In this document: one piece after another, positions 52,081 to 60,674 of the stretch
Position numbering within the stretch: the first letter of the stretch is position 1
Layout of the letters: each line of letters opens with the position of its first letter
DNA from: Pseudorhodoplanes sp.
GTDB lineage: Bacteria; Pseudomonadota; Alphaproteobacteria; Rhizobiales; Xanthobacteraceae
Assembly (NCBI GenBank): GCA_019187085.1
Contig: JABARS010000006.1
Span: forward strand, 72,894-136,893
Length of the DNA: 64,000 nt
Reading direction: 5' to 3'
The notes under the pieces: model-generated
Told to the model about the DNA's origin: nothing
The model's database searches: none
What the model saw: the letters and a program-made list of their open reading frames with translations, nothing else
Translations under genes and position numbers: made by a program

Positions 52081-53060
52081 GTGCGCGCAAGATCCTGGTC
52101 ACCGGCGGCAGCGGTTTCATCGGCTCCGCGCTCGTCAGGCGGCTGGTGCGCGACGGCCACCAGGTGCGCGTGCTCGACGACAATTCGCGCGGGCGGCCGC
52201 GCCGGCTCGACGGCATCGAGAACGACATCGAATTCGTCGGCGGCGATATCCGCAATTTCGAGACCGTGGTGGCGGCCGCGCGCGGCATGGACGAGGTGCA
52301 CCACCTCGCCTTCGTCAACGGCACCGAATTCTTCTACAGCCAGCCCGAACTCGTGCTCGATGTCGGGGTCAAGGGCATGGTCCATGTCATCGACGCCTGC
52401 CGCCGGCACGGCATCGGCACGCTGATCCTCGCCTCGAGCTCGGAGGTCTACCAGACCCCGCCGCACATCCCGACCGCCGAAGATGCCCCGCTGGTGGTGC
52501 CCGACCCGATGAACCCGCGCTACTCCTATGGCGGGGGCAAGATCATCAGCGAGCTGATGGCGATCAATTTCGGCCGCAAGTATTTCGAGCGCGTGCTGAT
52601 CTTCCGGCCGCACAATGTCTACGGGCCGGACATGGGCTTCGAGCACGTGGTCCCGCAATTCGCCCTGCGCTTCAGGAAAGCCGCAGCCGGCAGCCCGACG
52701 GGGCCGGTGCCGTTCACGATCCAGGGCAGCGGACTGGAGACCCGCAGTTTCTGCTTCATCGACGACCTGGTCGAGGGCGTGATGACGATGCGCGCCAGGG
52801 GCGAGCACCTCAATATTTACCATGTTGGAACGACCGAGGAGATTTCCATCGCCGATGTGGCGCGCCTGATCGCCCGCCATGCCGGCCGTCCGCTCGATCT
52901 GCTGACCAGCCCCAGGCTTGAAGGCAGCACCGGCCGCCGCTGCCCCGATATTTCTAAATTGGCCGCCCTCGGCTATAAGCCTCGCGTCCTGCTGGCGCAG
53001 GGCCTGCCCCGGACCGTCGACTGGTACTGGGAGCATGACCATTTCGCGCCGAAATCCTGA
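52077..53060 (+). CDS. NAD-dependent nucleotide-sugar epimerase/dehydratase
   Basis: A 327-residue extended SDR. KILVTGGSGFIGSALVRRL is the NAD site; ILASSSEVYQTPP and RYSYGGGKIISE supply the Ser and Tyr-x3-Lys catalytic set. The end is DWYWEHDHFAPKS. Close relatives are UDP-glucose/GlcNAc epimerases or decarboxylases; the product is not defined. Overlaps the preceding gene (ATGA). Confidence 0.85.
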   Translation: MSARKILVTGGSGFIGSALVRRLVRDGHQVRVLDDNSRGRPRRLDGIENDIEFVGGDIRNFETVVAAARGMDEVHHLAFVNGTEFFYSQPELVLDVGVKGMVHVIDACRRHGIGTLILASSSEVYQTPPHIPTAEDAPLVVPDPMNPRYSYGGGKIISELMAINFGRKYFERVLIFRPHNVYGPDMGFEHVVPQFALRFRKAAAGSPTGPVPFTIQGSGLETRSFCFIDDLVEGVMTMRARGEHLNIYHVGTTEEISIADVARLIARHAGRPLDLLTSPRLEGSTGRRCPDISKLAALGYKPRVLLAQGLPRTVDWYWEHDHFAPKS

Positions 53061-53096
53061 CCGGGTCTCGCCTGTCGCGTACTGAAGGGGGTTGTC

Positions 53097-54365
53097 TTGC
53101 GTCCATCCAAAGTCGCCCGCGGCGCGGGGACCGGGGCCAGCGTGCCGGTCGAGTGTTGCCAGATCTGCGGCCACGAACCGCTCGAGAACATGCTCACGCT
53201 GAGCTACATGCCGCCGGTCAACCAGATGGTGAAGATCGGCAGCGTGCCGCGCCAGCAGCCCTGGTTTCCGACCAACCTGTTCTATTGCGGCCAATGCGAG
53301 CTGGTGCAGCTCGGGCTCGCGGTCGATCCGGTGATCATCTTCCCGCCGGAATATCCCTACACCAGCGGCACCACCAAAGTGCTGCGCGACAATTTCGCGG
53401 ACCTGTGCGCGGAATCCTCAAAGCTGCTCGGCCTGAAGCCCGACGATCTCATCGTCGATATCGGCTCCAATGACGGCACGCTCCTGTCGAATTTCAAGAG
53501 TGCCGGCTATCGCGTGCTCGGCATCGAGCCGACCGATGTCGGGCATATCGCCAACAGCCGCGGCATCCCGACCGTGCAGCATTATTTCAACCCCGAGACC
53601 GCGCGCACGGTGAAGCGCGAGCACGGGGCGGCGCGCGTCATCACCGCCGCCAACTGCTTTGCGCACATGGAAGACGTGCACGGCATCGTCGACGGCATTC
53701 TCGAACTGCTCGCGCCGGACGGCGTGTTCATCTCGGAATCGCACTATCTGATCCCGCTGCTCGACAAGCTGCAATACGACACCATCTATCACGAGCACCT
53801 GCGCTACTACTCGCTGCACAGCCTGAAATACCTGCTTGAGATGAACGGGCTCGAAGTGTTCCATGCTCGGCCGATTCCCTCGCACGGCGGCTCGATCCGC
53901 GTCTATGCGGCGCGCAAGGGCGCGCGCAAGGCGGAGCCGAGCGTCGCGCAGATGCTCGGCGCCGAGCCTGTCGGCGACGCCATGCGCAAGCGCCTCGATA
54001 CCTTCCGGCGCGAGGTGATGCTCACCAAGCTGCGGCTGCACGCGATCCTGCGCGACTACAAGGAAAAAGGCGCGCGCATCGCCGGCATCAGCGCGCCTTC
54101 GCGCGCTTCCACGCTGGTCAATTATGTCGGGCTCGACGACGCCATCATCGACTATGTCTGCGAGATCAAGGGATCGCTGAAGATCGGCATGTACATGCCG
54201 GGCACGCTGATCCCCGTGGTCGAGGAAAGCCGCCTCTACGAGGATCAGCCCGACGCCGCCGTCATCTTTTCCTGGCACATCGCCGAGGAGCTCGCGCCCA
54301 AGCTGCGCGCCAACGGCTTCCGCGGCGACCTGATCACGCCGCTGCCCGTACCACGCGTGCTGTGA
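53097..54365 (+). CDS. Sugar C-methyltransferase-like protein (NovU/TylC3-type)
   Basis: A 422-residue class I methyltransferase with a three-part design: an N-terminal zinc module (CCQICGHEPLE and FYCGQCELVQL), a SAM domain with VDIGSNDGTLLSNF, and a C-terminal Methyltransf_14 domain (ISAPSRASTLVNYVGL). DTIYHEHLRYYSLHSL carries the Tyr-His-Glu-His catalytic loop typical of C-3 methylation of ketodeoxysugars. The start is TTG at 53097 with AAGGGGG upstream; no ATG or GTG fits. In an operon with an epimerase and an oxidoreductase, a branched-chain sugar is likely. Confidence 0.85.
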   Translation: MRPSKVARGAGTGASVPVECCQICGHEPLENMLTLSYMPPVNQMVKIGSVPRQQPWFPTNLFYCGQCELVQLGLAVDPVIIFPPEYPYTSGTTKVLRDNFADLCAESSKLLGLKPDDLIVDIGSNDGTLLSNFKSAGYRVLGIEPTDVGHIANSRGIPTVQHYFNPETARTVKREHGAARVITAANCFAHMEDVHGIVDGILELLAPDGVFISESHYLIPLLDKLQYDTIYHEHLRYYSLHSLKYLLEMNGLEVFHARPIPSHGGSIRVYAARKGARKAEPSVAQMLGAEPVGDAMRKRLDTFRREVMLTKLRLHAILRDYKEKGARIAGISAPSRASTLVNYVGLDDAIIDYVCEIKGSLKIGMYMPGTLIPVVEESRLYEDQPDAAVIFSWHIAEELAPKLRANGFRGDLITPLPVPRVL

Positions 54366-54375
54366 GGACTGTGCC

Positions 54376-55128
54376 GTGACCGCCTCGCGTACCCGGGACA
54401 TGCAGCAACAAGACAAGCAGAAGGAAATCGATTTCTTCGACGCGCACGCGGCGGCCGACGATTATGACGTGTTCACGCCGGAGGCGAACGCGCGCCTGAT
54501 CGCGGCGTTCAAGCGGCTGACCGGACTGCCGCGCGGGGCGCGCGTGGCCGATCTCGGCTGCGGCTCGGGCGCCTTCACCGAGCTCCTGCGCCGCGAGGGC
54601 TACGAGGCGACCGGCGTCGACATCAGTTCGAAATTGATCGCGGTCGGGCGGTCGAAATATCCCGGCCTCGATCTGATCGAAGGCGACGTCGAGCAGCTTC
54701 CCTTCGAGAGCGGCCGCTTCGACGGCGTGCTCCTGAGCGGGCTCGTGCATCACTTCCCCGATCCGCGCCGCTGCGCGGCCGAGACCTTCCGCATCCTGCG
54801 CGCCGGTGGGCGCTTCATGGCGTTCGACCCCAACCGGCTCAACCCGTTCATGTACCTCTATCGCGACCGCACCTCGCCCTTCTACAGCCCGGTCGGGGTG
54901 ACCGAGAACGAGCGGCCGGTGCTGCCCGCCGAGATCGCGCGCGTGTTCCGCGATGCCGGCTTCAGCGTGTCGACCGATTACCTGGCCGGCCTCGCCTATC
55001 GTTACGTCGCCTCCGGCAAGACACGGCTATTGCTTCCGATCTATAATTTCATCGACGGAACCGTGTTCAATCTCGGCTTCATGAAGCCGTTCCGCCCCTT
55101 CGTGCTGACCAGCGGAGTGAAACCGTGA
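54376..55128 (+). CDS. SAM-dependent methyltransferase (class I)
   Basis: A 250-residue methyltransferase. RVADLGCGSGAFTELLRREG near residues 56-75 is the SAM-binding motif I; DLIEGDVEQLPFESGRFDGV is motif II/III. The last third holds conserved aromatic segments. The GTG start at 54376 follows GAGGACTGTGCC. It overlaps the next gene (GTGA). It could O- or N-methylate a sugar or lipid of the same pathway. Confidence 0.8.
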   Translation: MTASRTRDMQQQDKQKEIDFFDAHAAADDYDVFTPEANARLIAAFKRLTGLPRGARVADLGCGSGAFTELLRREGYEATGVDISSKLIAVGRSKYPGLDLIEGDVEQLPFESGRFDGVLLSGLVHHFPDPRRCAAETFRILRAGGRFMAFDPNRLNPFMYLYRDRTSPFYSPVGVTENERPVLPAEIARVFRDAGFSVSTDYLAGLAYRYVASGKTRLLLPIYNFIDGTVFNLGFMKPFRPFVLTSGVKP

Positions 55129-56363
55129 ACGTCCGACCCGACCTGAGTGCGACCGAGCCGACCACCGTCGACAACGCCGACATCACCGTTGTCGGCGGCG
55201 CCGGCCATGTCGGCATCCCGCTGGTGCTGGCGCTGGCGGCCGCGGGGTCGCGCGTCAACGTCAACGACCTCAACAAGGAGACGCTCGCGGTCCTCAAATC
55301 CGGCCGCCTGCCCTATATCGAGTACGACGCCGCCGACCTCCTGACCCAGGCGCTCGCCGGAAAGCGTCTCGTGTTCACCGACCATCCCTCGCAGATTTCC
55401 CGGCGCGGGCCGGTGATCGTCACCATCGGCACGCCGGTCGACGAGTTCCTCAATCCGGTGCGCCGCGTGGTGCAGGGCTGCATCGACTCGCTCCTGCCGC
55501 ATATGGCGGACGGGCAATTGCTCATCCTGCGCTCGACCGTGTTCCCCGGCACCACCGACTGGGTACACCATTATCTCAAGGAGCAGGGACGCGACATCAG
55601 GGTCGCCTTCTGTCCGGAACGCGTGGTGCAGGGCTACGGTATCAAGGAATTGCGCGAGATGCCGCAGATCGTCTCCGGCACGACGCCGGAAGCCGAGCGC
55701 GAGGCCAGAGCCCTGTTCGAGTCGATCTCGCCGGAGGCCGTCGTCGTCAGCCCGATGGAGGCGGAGTTCGCCAAGCTGTTCAACAACGCCTACCGCTATA
55801 TCGAATTCGCCGCAACCAACGAATTCTATCTGATCGCGCGTTCGGCCGGGCTCGACTATCAGCGCATCCTCAACGCGATGAAGCACAATTATCCGCGCGC
55901 GCGCAACATCCCGCGCCCCGGCTATGCCGCGGGGCCGTGCCTCGTGAAGGACACGATGCAGCTTGCCGCCTATGCGCGCAACCAGTTCGGCCTCGGACAC
56001 GCCGCGATGCTGATCAATGAGGGCCTCGTGCTGCACGTGCTCGACGACCTGCAGAAGCGCTACGATCTGAGCGCCATGACGGTCGGCCTGCTCGGCATGG
56101 CGTTCAAGGCCGAGGTCGATGACACCCGCGCCTCGCTCAGCTACAAGTTCAAGAATGCGCTGCGCAGCCAGGCCCGCAGGGTTCTGACCACCGATCCGTT
56201 CGTCACCACCGATCCCGACCTGCGGTCGCTCGAGGACGTCATCGCGCAGAGCGATCTGATGATCCTGTGCACGCCGCATCTTCGCTACAAAGACGCGGAT
56301 TTCGCCGGCAAGCCGGTGGTCGATGTCTGGGGATTCCTGCAGGGCCCGAACATCGTGCGCTGA
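55125..56363 (+). CDS. UDP-sugar 6-dehydrogenase (UDP-ManNAc/UDP-glucose type)
   Basis: A 412-residue NAD-dependent dehydrogenase oxidising a nucleotide-sugar C6 to a uronic acid. ITVVGGAGHVGIPLVLAL is the NAD site, CPERVVQGYG the conserved substrate segment and AGPCLVKDT contains the catalytic Cys272. Length and RVVQGYGIKELREMPQIVSG match the WecC-like branch better than Ugd. GTG start at 55125. It supplies an acidic sugar for the surface glycan. Confidence 0.85.
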   Translation: MNVRPDLSATEPTTVDNADITVVGGAGHVGIPLVLALAAAGSRVNVNDLNKETLAVLKSGRLPYIEYDAADLLTQALAGKRLVFTDHPSQISRRGPVIVTIGTPVDEFLNPVRRVVQGCIDSLLPHMADGQLLILRSTVFPGTTDWVHHYLKEQGRDIRVAFCPERVVQGYGIKELREMPQIVSGTTPEAEREARALFESISPEAVVVSPMEAEFAKLFNNAYRYIEFAATNEFYLIARSAGLDYQRILNAMKHNYPRARNIPRPGYAAGPCLVKDTMQLAAYARNQFGLGHAAMLINEGLVLHVLDDLQKRYDLSAMTVGLLGMAFKAEVDDTRASLSYKFKNALRSQARRVLTTDPFVTTDPDLRSLEDVIAQSDLMILCTPHLRYKDADFAGKPVVDVWGFLQGPNIVR

Positions 56364-56366
56364 GCG

Positions 56367-57110
56367 ATGACCGCGCACATCGATATCGTCATCCCGGTCT
56401 ATAACGAGGGCGGCAACATCCTGCGCACGCTCGCGGCGCTCGCGCGCGAATTGCGCACGCCCGCGCGCGTGCTGATCTGCTACGACCGCGAAGACGACGA
56501 CACCCTGCCCGCCATCCGCGGCAATCCGGAGGCGGCGGGCGCGCTGCCGGTCGCATTCGTGCGCAACCGCGGGCGCGGCGCCCACAGCGCGGTGATGGCG
56601 GGCTTCGCGGCGAGCACGGCGCCGTTCGTCCTCGTCTATCCCGCCGACGACGACTACAATGCCGGCATGCTGGACGCGATGGCGGCGAAGGCCGAGCAGG
56701 GGCATGACATCGTCTGCGCGAGCCGCTTCATGCCGGGCGGCAGCATGACCGGCTGTCCGTGGCTGAAGGCCGTGCTCGTGCGCGCGGCCAATTTCACGCT
56801 GCGTCACATCGCGCGGCTGCCGACCCACGACGCCAGCAACGGCTTTCGCCTGTTCTCGCGCCGCGCCATCGAATGCATCGCCATCGAATCCGACAGCGGC
56901 TTCTGCTACAGCATCGAACTCCTGGTGAAATGCCACCGGCTCGGCTGGCCGATCGGCGAGGTGCCGGCGCGCTGGTTCGAGCGCGCGCACGGGCAAAGCC
57001 GCTTCCGCGTGCTACGCTGGCTGCCGGCCTATCTGCGCTGGTATGTCTACGCCTTCGCCACCACCTATCTGCGGCGGCCGGCGTCGAGCGTGCGCCTGAA
57101 GACGGCCTGA
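56367..57110 (+). CDS. Family 2 glycosyltransferase
   Basis: A 247-residue inverting transferase. DIVIPVYNEGGNI at residues 5-17 opens the nucleotide-binding half and YPADDDYNAGM provides the DxD-like metal motif. C-terminal hydrophobic stretches are weak, so it is probably membrane-associated. Overall it resembles polyprenyl-phosphate sugar transferases. Three bases after the dehydrogenase, in the same operon. Confidence 0.85.
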   Translation: MTAHIDIVIPVYNEGGNILRTLAALARELRTPARVLICYDREDDDTLPAIRGNPEAAGALPVAFVRNRGRGAHSAVMAGFAASTAPFVLVYPADDDYNAGMLDAMAAKAEQGHDIVCASRFMPGGSMTGCPWLKAVLVRAANFTLRHIARLPTHDASNGFRLFSRRAIECIAIESDSGFCYSIELLVKCHRLGWPIGEVPARWFERAHGQSRFRVLRWLPAYLRWYVYAFATTYLRRPASSVRLKTA

Positions 57111-57129
57111 CACGGAGGCGGCGAACGCC

Positions 57130-57684
57130 ATGGACGAAAGCTGGCCCCGGATCCTCGCCCGCCGCACCACGCGGCTGTCGCCCTGGGCGGGCATCATCGA
57201 GCGCGAGGTCGCGTTCGCGCCCGGCGAGGAAACGCAGACCTATCACGCGGTCGCGCAGCCCGATTACATCGCCATGCTCGCGCGCACGCCGGACGGACGC
57301 ATCCCGCTCGTGCGGCAATATCGCCCGGCGCTGGAGATCTTCACCTGGGAATTGCCGGCGGGCACCGTCGATCCCGGCGAGACGGCGGCGGACGCCGCCG
57401 CACGCGAACTGCTGGAGGAGACCGGCTATCCCTCGCGCACGGTGCACGAGCTCGGCACGTTCGCGCCCTGCTCCGGCCGGCTCGCCAACAAGGTGCACTC
57501 CTTCTTCATCGAGACGGACGAGGCGGTCGCCGGACGTACGCCGGAAGCCGGCATTACGCTGCGCCTCGTAACGCCCGGCGAACTCGCCGCGATGATCAAG
57601 GCCGGCCGCTTCGATTCCCAGCAGCATCTCGGCACCCTGCTGCTGGCGCGCCTGCACGGCTTTCTGGACCTGCCGATAGCCTGA
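57130..57684 (+). CDS. NUDIX hydrolase (ADP-ribose pyrophosphatase-like)
   Basis: A 184-residue hydrolase. The Nudix box GTVDPGETAADAAARELLEE followed by TGY is complete (about residues 79-101) in an ADP-ribose-pyrophosphatase-like frame, with VRQYRPALEIFTWELPAG before it. It would hydrolyse a nucleotide-sugar-type diphosphate. Its place at the end of the sugar operon (20-base gap) could mean nucleotide-sugar turnover. It converges on the DUF3225 gene. Confidence 0.85.
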   Translation: MDESWPRILARRTTRLSPWAGIIEREVAFAPGEETQTYHAVAQPDYIAMLARTPDGRIPLVRQYRPALEIFTWELPAGTVDPGETAADAAARELLEETGYPSRTVHELGTFAPCSGRLANKVHSFFIETDEAVAGRTPEAGITLRLVTPGELAAMIKAGRFDSQQHLGTLLLARLHGFLDLPIA

Positions 57685-57718
57685 AACATCTGCCGGACTG
57701 TCACGGCTACGTAGCGCC

Positions 57719-58099
57719 CTATGCGTCCATCAGGCTGACATGGGCGGCAACCACGCGCCAGCCTTGCGGAAAGCGGACCCAGGTCTGCATCTGGCTGCCG
57801 ACGCGGCCGGGCGCGGAGGGGCGCTCATAGAGCGTTGCGGTCGCCGCGACATCGCGGCCATAGGTCGTGATCACGGTGCGCGACAGTTTGCGCCCGGACG
57901 CGACCGGCGAACGCGCCTTGCGAAACGACTTGATCTCGGCATGGCCGTAGAGGTTTTCCGAAACGCCGTAGCGAACGGTGCGCGCATCGTCATGGAACAT
58001 GGCATCGAGCGTCCCGACGTTGTTGGACACCAGCGCCTGCTCGTAGCGCTCGAACGCTGCCGTCACCTCCGCGACGATTTCGGGCAGGTCGATTTCCAT
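57719..58099 (-). CDS. DUF3225 (AtzH/HpxZ-like) protein
   Basis: A 126-residue NTF2-like (SnoaL-type) protein starting MEIDLPEIVAEVTAAFERYE; DALVSNNVGTLDAMF-type LVSNNVGTLDAMFHDDARTV and YGVSENLYGHAEI are typical of the HpxZ/AtzH group. These usually sit beside an amidase (AtzE-AtzG) in oxalurate or biuret use. No amidase is here; instead it is divergent from nasT. GAGGA lies 7 bases before the ATG. Function unknown. Confidence 0.75.
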   Translation of the reverse strand: MEIDLPEIVAEVTAAFERYEQALVSNNVGTLDAMFHDDARTVRYGVSENLYGHAEIKSFRKARSPVASGRKLSRTVITTYGRDVAATATLYERPSAPGRVGSQMQTWVRFPQGWRVVAAHVSLMDA

Positions 58100-58434
58100 G
58101 AAAGGCTCCTCATGCTCGCGGCGGCCGCAGCGCATGCGTCGCCCCCATCGCCCCCGCAGTGACAAGCGATCGCCACCGCCGCGTCTTGCCGCCGGCACGC
58201 GAGCCGCGACCACCGGCAGTCCGATCAGGAGACCAGGCCGGGTGAAAATCCCCCGGCTCAACACGACACCATATGCATAAATATTAGTCAGTTTTTGCTA
58301 CCTTGCTCTTTTGCCCGATTTATAGGCGATTTTGTCGCAATTGTCTTTGCTCAATCGCGGCACGCGAATTGCTGCTCAACTGGACAATCACCCGGCCGCC
58401 GGCACTTCGTCATGCAGATGCACGATCCGAAACG
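58100..58434. other. Divergent gap between DUF3225 and nasT
   Basis: An AT-rich stretch around 58270-58330 (AAATATTAGTCAGTTTTTG) is a promoter-like zone for one or both genes, but no clear -35/-10 pair or sigma-54 site is visible. CATGCAGATGCACG near 58411-58424 resembles a half-site only. No gene of its own. Confidence 0.4.
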
Positions 58435-59019
58435 ATGGACCTGACGCTGAAGATCGTCATCGTCGACGAGAGCCCGGTGCGTTCCGCGATTATCGAGGAA
58501 GGATTGCGCGAAGCCGGCTACTCGCATGTGGCTCGCGTCGCAGAGACTGCGAACCTGCTGGCGCGCGTCTATGCCGTCGATCCCGACGTCATCATCATCG
58601 ACCTGGAAAACCCCAGCCGCGACGTGCTTGAGCAGATGTTCCAGGTCAGCCGCGTGGTGAAGCGGCCGATCGCGATGTTCGTGGACCAGAGCGACGCCGC
58701 CTCGATCCAGGCCTCGGTCGATGCCGGCGTGTCGGCCTACATCGTCGGCGGGCTCGCCAAGGAGCGGGTCAAAAGCATTCTCGACCTGTGCATCTCGCGT
58801 TTCAACGCGTTTTCGCGGTTGCAGGACGAACTGGAGCAGGTCAAGAGCGCGCTCAGCGACCGCAAGATCATCGACCGCGCGAAAGGCATGCTCATGAAGG
58901 TGAAGAACCTCAGCGAGGAGGAAGCCTATTCGCTGATGCGCAGCACCGCGATGCGCGAAAAGAAGAAGATCGTCGATATCGCACAATCGATCATCACCGC
59001 CGCGGAGATGCTCAAATGA
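58435..59019 (+). CDS. nasT: ANTAR antitermination response regulator NasT
   Basis: A 194-residue protein with a pseudo-receiver domain (residues 1-120, LKIVIVDESPVRSAII) and a C-terminal ANTAR RNA-binding domain (LEQVKSALSDRKIIDRAKGM through LSEEEAYSLMR). NasT binds paired hexaloop hairpins in nitrate-operon leaders and prevents termination when released from NasS. ATG 58435 is the family start. It overlaps nasS by 4 bases. The target hairpins lie at 60496-60533. Confidence 0.93.
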   Translation: MDLTLKIVIVDESPVRSAIIEEGLREAGYSHVARVAETANLLARVYAVDPDVIIIDLENPSRDVLEQMFQVSRVVKRPIAMFVDQSDAASIQASVDAGVSAYIVGGLAKERVKSILDLCISRFNAFSRLQDELEQVKSALSDRKIIDRAKGMLMKVKNLSEEEAYSLMRSTAMREKKKIVDIAQSIITAAEMLK

Positions 59020-60182
59020 GCGGCGCCAGGCTGTCCATCGGCTTCATCCCACTGGTCGATGCGAGCGCGCTCATCGTCGCCGTCGACAAGGGCTTCACCG
59101 CCGCCGAAGGGCTCAACGTCGATCTGGTGCGCGAAGTCTCCTGGTCGAACGTGCGCGACAAGCTCAATATCGGCCTGTTCGACGCGGCCCATCTGCTGGC
59201 GCCGGTCGCCATCGCCTCCACGCTCGGGCTCGGCCACGTCAAGGTGCCGATTGTCGCCGCCTTCGGCCTCGGGCTGAATGGCAACGCGATCACGGTCTCG
59301 CCCGCCCTGCATGCGGCCATCGCCGCGCATGCCGATGGCGACATCGGCGATCCGATGGTGACCGCCCGCGCGCTCGCGCGCGTGGTGGCCGAGCGCAAAA
59401 TGCGCGGCGAGGAGCCGCTCACCTTCGGCGTGACCTTCCCCTATTCGACGCACAATTATCAGCTTCGCTTCTGGATGGCGGCCGGCGGCGTCGATCCCGA
59501 CCAGGACATCCGCCTCGTCGTGCTGCCACCGCCCTATATGGTGGAAAGCCTCGTCAAGCAGCACGTGGACGGCTTCTGCGTCGGCGCGCCGTGGAATTCG
59601 GTCGCCGTCGATCTCGGCGTCGGCCATATCCTGCATTTCGTGTCGGAAATCCTGCAGCGCGCGGCCGAGAAGGTACTGGCGGTGCGCGCGCGCTGGGTGA
59701 ACGACAATCCCGACCTGTTCGCGCGGCTGATCCGCGCACACGGCAAGGCCGCCGCCTATATCGAGGACGTCGCCAATCGCGAGGAGGTTTCCGCCATCCT
59801 CGCCGCGCCGGACCGCATCGGGTGCGCGGCCGAGGTCGTCCGCCGCACGCTCGACGGCCGCATGAAAATCTCGCCCGACGGCACCTACCGCACGAGCGAG
59901 CGCTACCTCCTCATCGGACGCGCCGGCGCGGCACGCCCCGATCCGGTGCATGCCGCCTGGCTCTATGCGCAGATGGTGCGCTGGGGACAGGTCCTGATGT
60001 CGGCGGAAGCACTCGCCGAAGCCAAGGCGACGTTTCGGCCGGACCTCTACGATTCAATTCTCGGTCCGGCGCCGCTGCCGCCCGACGAACCCGCCGACCG
60101 CATCGGCGCTTTCACCGGCCCCATGTTCGATCCGAACGATATCGGCGCCCATCTCGACGGCTGGAAGATCCGCCGCCGCTAG
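59016..60182 (+). CDS. nasS: Nitrate/nitrite sensor NasS
   Basis: A 388-residue cytosolic NrtA-like protein without signal peptide. LSIGFIPLVDASALIVAVDK and EVSWSNVRDKLNIGLFDAAH are the family's ligand-cleft segments. NasS holds NasT inactive until nitrate or nitrite binds. Its start overlaps the nasT stop by 4 bases, so both are made in fixed ratio. It lies 280 bases before the sigma-54 promoter of the operon it should control. Confidence 0.93.
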   Translation: MSGARLSIGFIPLVDASALIVAVDKGFTAAEGLNVDLVREVSWSNVRDKLNIGLFDAAHLLAPVAIASTLGLGHVKVPIVAAFGLGLNGNAITVSPALHAAIAAHADGDIGDPMVTARALARVVAERKMRGEEPLTFGVTFPYSTHNYQLRFWMAAGGVDPDQDIRLVVLPPPYMVESLVKQHVDGFCVGAPWNSVAVDLGVGHILHFVSEILQRAAEKVLAVRARWVNDNPDLFARLIRAHGKAAAYIEDVANREEVSAILAAPDRIGCAAEVVRRTLDGRMKISPDGTYRTSERYLLIGRAGAARPDPVHAAWLYAQMVRWGQVLMSAEALAEAKATFRPDLYDSILGPAPLPPDEPADRIGAFTGPMFDPNDIGAHLDGWKIRRR

Positions 60183-60332
60183 AATCCGATCCGGTCAGAT
60201 CGAACCGGACCGGGCTCCGGTTTCCTGATTTTGTCGCGCCATCTTCCGGCGAACCGGTTTCCGCTTCGCCGGATTGTGCTCCAAATAATTGCGCCCAAGC
60301 GCAGGCAGCGTGCCTGGGCCATTGGCGCGGTT

Positions 60333-60347
60333 TTGTGCGTTGCACAA
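60333..60347. promoter_or_regulatory. Candidate activator site upstream of the nitrate operon
   Basis: TTGTGC-GTT-GCACAA is a perfect 6-bp inverted repeat, about 125 bases before the sigma-54 -24 element, the range of enhancer sites for NtrC-type activators. It is shorter than the NtrC consensus and so only suggestive. Confidence 0.4.
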
Positions 60348-60463
60348 CGTTTCGGCAGACATCGTCGGAAATTGCGGATTCATTCGCCATGCGCGGACGC
60401 GCGCGCTGGCGTCGAAAAATTCCAAACCGCTGGAAAGCTTCATCTTTCCAATTCGCCCCGAAC

Positions 60464-60478
60464 TGGCACGGAGCTTGA
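60464..60478 (+). promoter_or_regulatory. Sigma-54 promoter of the nrt-nir operon
   Basis: TGGCAC-GGAGC-TTGA matches the -24/-12 consensus with one change (TTGC to TTGA). Start near 60490, giving a 185-base leader before nrtA. Confidence 0.75.
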
Positions 60479-60495
60479 AACAGGAGATGGCGAAC

Positions 60496-60533
60496 GGCGT
60501 CCAGCGAACGGGCGTCAGGTCCAACGATGGACC
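60496..60533 (+). promoter_or_regulatory. NasT (ANTAR) antiterminator hairpin pair
   Basis: Hairpin 2 is GGTCC (60518-60522), hexaloop AACGAT, GGACC (60529-60533), with A1 and G4 as ANTAR loops require. Hairpin 1 pairs 60496-60502 with 60510-60516 around AGCGAAC, which also has A at loop position 1 and G at 4, though the loop is seven bases and stem has G-U pairs. Linker is one base. This is the dual-hairpin target of NasT. Confidence 0.75.
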
Positions 60534-60541
60534 AAAAAGCA

Positions 60542-60600
60542 ATGCCGCTGTCCGAGGGAATGCTCACGCGAGCAGGCCTGTGGCTGCGGCATTTTTGTTT
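60542..60600 (+). terminator. Leader terminator of the nrt-nir operon
   Basis: ATGCCGC (60542-60548) pairs with GCGGCAT (60586-60592), with an inner hairpin TGCTC/GAGCA, followed by TTTTTGTTT (60592-60600). It lies 9 bases after the ANTAR hairpins and before nrtA, so NasT binding should decide read-through. Confidence 0.7.
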
Positions 60601-60674
60601 GGCGGTCGGAAAGCGGGAAACGCGACAGGGCAGGTCACGAGAGCCCCAACACCAAAGAAGGAAGAACGAGTGCC

